From B8-G4 sp033720735 (GTDB lineage Bacteria > Bacteroidota > Bacteroidia > Chitinophagales > Saprospiraceae): DNA of 9,506 nt. The translations under genes and the position numbers were made by a program. The notes beneath the pieces are model-generated. The model made no database searches, was not told the DNA's origin, and saw only the letters and a list, made by a program, of their open reading frames with translations. Of this stretch, positions 7,595-9,506 are shown one piece after another (position 1 is the first letter of the stretch; each line of letters begins with the position of its first letter). The stretch spans positions 1 to 9,506 of the forward strand of contig JAWWBX010000163.1 of the NCBI GenBank assembly GCA_033720735.1. Direction: 5' to 3'.

Positions 7595-7625
7595 CAAAAT
7601 TATCCATTTTTTCAATGCACACAAA
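7595..7625 (-). promoter_or_regulatory. Bacteroidota consensus promoter for ompA
   Basis: Reading leftward, TTTG (7625-7622) is followed after exactly 19 nt by TAATTTTG (7602-7595). This matches the Bacteroidota sigma-ABfr consensus (TTTG, 19-21 nt, TAnnTTTG) at every specified base. Transcription would begin near 7588, giving a 5' leader of about 40 nt before the ompA ATG at 7547. No clear Shine-Dalgarno sequence precedes the start, as is usual in this phylum. Confidence 0.82.
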
Positions 7626-7720
7626 TATTTGACCAGTTTTTTGGAAAGGGCAAAAACACCTCATTTTAAGCGACTTATAACCAATATTTTAGGGGTTTTT
7701 GGAGGTAAATCGGGCCGCTT

Positions 7721-7782
7721 TTTGACGTCTTGTTTTCATATGTCAAAGAATTGTTATATTACGATTTACTTTAATGTATAAC
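7721..7782 (+). promoter_or_regulatory. Two inverted repeats upstream of the arginase-like gene
   Basis: TTTGAC (7721-7726) and its complement GTCAAA (7742-7747) are separated by 15 nt. GTTATATTA (7753-7761) and TAATGTATAAC (7772-7782) then form an imperfect inverted repeat ending 13 nt before the ATG at 7796. The region is AT-rich. A weak promoter match, TTG (7730-7732) then 22 nt then TATATTAC, overlaps them, with two mismatches to the -7 consensus. The repeats could be operator half-sites or a leader hairpin. AT-rich DNA often yields such repeats by chance, so confidence is low. Confidence 0.3.
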
Positions 7783-7795
7783 GAACAGTTACAGC

Positions 7796-8830
7796 ATGCT
7801 CGAACACTGGATCAAACCGGTCGATGAGGCCCGTTTGGCGGGCTTTTTTATCCCTCCTGAAGCCCTCGGCCAATATTGCAGGTTTGAACTGAATGATCGC
7901 CCTGACGGCCCGATGGTGGCATTGATCGGCGCCGACCCCAAATGGGCCGGGCGGGTCCGCAGCCAGCTGTACCAGTTTGCAGCCCGCAGCAAGCAGGGCA
8001 TCGTTTGTGATCTGGGCGATTTCCGGCAGCTGCAACCCGAGTTTGTGATACCGGCCCTTCATGAGGTACTGGCGGGCGGTATCTGCCCGGTGATTGTCGG
8101 GGCCCGTCCTGACCTGAGCCTGACCCTGATGCATGCCATCCGCCAGTCGCGCACGACCCCCAGGGCGGTGTTTCTTCACGAGCAGATCCCGGGTTGGCTG
8201 ATGGCCGTCCCGGAGGGCGCCTCCATGCAGGTGATCGGCGCACAACAACACCTGATGCATACCCATACGGTAGCTGAAGCCGAGCGCCTGCGCATTGGCT
8301 CTTTGCGGTTGGGTCAGTCGCGGAATGATCTGGCCATGGTCGAGCCGCTCATCAGGGATGCTGAGGTGATGGGGGTTGACATGTCCGCCCTGCGCTACAG
8401 CGACATGCCGGCGCAAACATCTCATTCCACCAGTGGTTTTACCACGGAGGAGGCATGCCAGATGATGCGCTATGCCGGCATGAGCCCAAGCCTGCGCGGG
8501 ATGGCCCTGACCGGACATGATCCGATGTCGGCCGCACATGGCGTATCTGCCAATACCGTGGCCCAGATGATCTGGTACTTTATCGACGGTTTTGTGCAAA
8601 GGATCCATGAATCACCCCGCCAAACCGAGCATTTTACACGCTACCTGGTCCATCTCAAAGACTACGATTTTGATCTGTCGTTTCACAAAAGCGAGAAGAG
8701 TGGGAGATGGTGGGTAGAGGTGCCGGGCAAAGCAGGTCCCAGCCTGCATTCCTGCTCTTACAAGGACTATCAGGCCGCCTGTGAAGATGTGGTCACCGAG
8801 CGCATCTTCGCATGTCTTGAGCCGTCATGA
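7796..8830 (+). CDS. Arginase/formimidoylglutamase-fold protein, apparently inactive metal site
   Basis: The 344 residues follow the ureohydrolase (arginase/HutG) fold as it occurs in a Bacteroidota-specific branch usually annotated as formimidoylglutamase. Diagnostic stretches are GVDMSALRYSDMPA (193-206), TTEEACQMMRYAGMS (216-230), AQMIWYFIDGF (256-266), KSGRWWVEVPG (301-311) and SCSYKDYQAACE (319-330). True ureohydrolases bind two manganese ions through GGDH, DAHxD and DxDxxDP. Here the equivalents read GARPDLS (102-108), HEQIP (128-132) and DMSALRYSD (195-203), so of the six ligands only D195 seems kept. I infer that hydrolysis of an arginine- or formiminoglutamate-like substrate is unlikely and that the protein has a structural, binding or regulatory role. 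There is no signal peptide. It diverges from ompA across a 248-bp AT-rich region and overlaps the convergent murF by 6 bp. No other histidine-degradation genes are visible. Confidence 0.82.
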   Translation: MLEHWIKPVDEARLAGFFIPPEALGQYCRFELNDRPDGPMVALIGADPKWAGRVRSQLYQFAARSKQGIVCDLGDFRQLQPEFVIPALHEVLAGGICPVIVGARPDLSLTLMHAIRQSRTTPRAVFLHEQIPGWLMAVPEGASMQVIGAQQHLMHTHTVAEAERLRIGSLRLGQSRNDLAMVEPLIRDAEVMGVDMSALRYSDMPAQTSHSTSGFTTEEACQMMRYAGMSPSLRGMALTGHDPMSAAHGVSANTVAQMIWYFIDGFVQRIHESPRQTEHFTRYLVHLKDYDFDLSFHKSEKSGRWWVEVPGKAGPSLHSCSYKDYQAACEDVVTERIFACLEPS

Positions 8831-9506
8831 GAACGCCTCCAACACCCGTTCGAGCCGAACGCTGCGCGAGCCCTTGACCAACCATGTTTGCGGGGGCAAG
8901 GGGCTACGTTTGAAAAAGGCAATGAGCGCGTCGACGTCAGCAAACCAGCGCAGGCCTTGTTCTTCGGCCGGGATCTCAAACGCTTTACCCACGAGCAACA
9001 CCTCCTGCCAGGATTCTCCGGCAACCCGTGCAGCGACCGCCGCATGCGCCGTACCGGTTTCGGTGCCGAGTTCCCGCATTTCACCGAGAATGAGTGACTT
9101 GTCGCCGGGCATCGCCGCAAAACTGTCCAGCGCGAGGTGCATACTGGTTGGATTGGCGTTGTAGGCATCCATGACCCAGCGATGCCCGCCAGCTTTCACC
9201 CGTTGCGAGCGGTTGTTGCCCGGCACATACCCGGCAACCTGATCGCGTATCGCGGTCAAAGGCACCTCGAAATACAGTCCGATGGCCACCGCCGTGGCGA
9301 TGTTGTCCGCATTATAGTCGCCAAACAGATCACTGGTGATCCTTACGACCTCTCCGGTCGCATCACACACCTGGAGAGCAATCTGCTCCGCTCCCTTTTC
9401 GCGTACAAGCACCACACTGTCCTGTGCACAGTGCGGCACATCGCCAAAGCGGTAGAGCACCCTGCGTGCGACACGCTGCGACAGATCATCCAGGTGTGGT
9501 TGACCG
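8825..9506 (-). CDS. murF: MurF, UDP-MurNAc-tripeptide D-Ala-D-Ala ligase (N-terminus outside window)
   Basis: MurF is the cytoplasmic ATP-dependent ligase that adds D-Ala-D-Ala to UDP-MurNAc-tripeptide, the last soluble step of peptidoglycan precursor synthesis. The visible 226 residues are roughly the C-terminal half of a protein usually near 430 residues; the frame stays open to the right edge, so the GTG at 9460 is not a real start. Family motifs are GDYNADNIATAVAIG (central domain end), MDAYNANPTSM, LILGEMRELG and the terminal VKGSRSVRLERVLEAF. The ATP-binding P-loop would lie outside the window. The gene converges on the arginase-like gene, and their stop codons interlock in TCATGA, so no room exists for a separate terminator before the end of either gene. 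Confidence 0.95.
   Translation of the reverse strand, partial: GQPHLDDLSQRVARRVLYRFGDVPHCAQDSVVLVREKGAEQIALQVCDATGEVVRITSDLFGDYNADNIATAVAIGLYFEVPLTAIRDQVAGYVPGNNRSQRVKAGGHRWVMDAYNANPTSMHLALDSFAAMPGDKSLILGEMRELGTETGTAHAAVAARVAGESWQEVLLVGKAFEIPAEEQGLRWFADVDALIAFFKRSPLPPQTWLVKGSRSVRLERVLEAFS

Noticed and set aside
7766..8608. 280-codon minus-strand frame opposite the arginase-like gene
   Set aside because: It is long only because of GC-rich codon structure. It has histidine/glycine-rich shadow composition and no family motifs, while the plus strand shows clear family motifs.
9458..9460. GTG as a start for a 211-residue MurF
   Set aside because: The frame stays open upstream to the window edge and reads as a plausible continuation, so this is an internal codon of a truncated view of murF.

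Overview
The window looks like an ordinary chromosomal stretch from a Bacteroidota bacterium of fairly high GC, possibly of the Saprospiria/Lewinella type (the class-level placement is a weak inference). The evidence is the set of protein families and the promoter. There is a 643-residue GT2 fusion protein of Bacteroidota type, an OmpA protein with calcium-binding TSP3 repeats, and an arginase-fold protein with a destroyed metal site. One promoter matches the Bacteroidota consensus exactly (TTTG, 19 nt, TAATTTTG), and start codons mostly lack an obvious Shine-Dalgarno sequence. I see no tRNA, rRNA, CRISPR array, insertion sequence or phage gene.

Layout, left to right. Positions 1-308 (minus) hold the N-terminal receiver domain of a response regulator that runs off the left edge, with its own AT-rich promoter region. 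Positions 538-4324 (minus) form a tight three-gene run, probably one operon transcribed in the order recR, GT2 fusion glycosyltransferase, M20 amidohydrolase, with gaps of about 17 and 20 bp. Across a 106-bp divergent gap, the E2 subunit of the pyruvate dehydrogenase complex reads rightward (4431-5687). It converges on a leftward outer membrane OmpA-family gene (5784-7547). Between the two lie a perfect hairpin that touches the E2 stop codon and a symmetric A-tract/stem/T-tract terminator that can serve both genes.

A 248-bp AT-rich divergent region (7548-7795) carries the ompA promoter on the minus strand and two inverted repeats just upstream of the rightward arginase-like gene (7796-8830). 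That gene converges on the C-terminal half of murF (8825-9506, minus, running off the right edge). The two genes share the palindrome TCATGA, so each stop codon lies partly inside the other gene.

The genes do not form one pathway. They cover recombinational repair (recR), envelope glycan synthesis (GT2, murF), the outer membrane (ompA), central carbon metabolism (E2), amide hydrolysis (M20) and signalling (response regulator). The most interesting items are two proteins that keep a recognisable fold but have apparently lost catalytic residues: the arginase-like protein and the sugar-phosphate-transferase-like C-terminus of the GT2 fusion. I found no convincing new multi-gene system.
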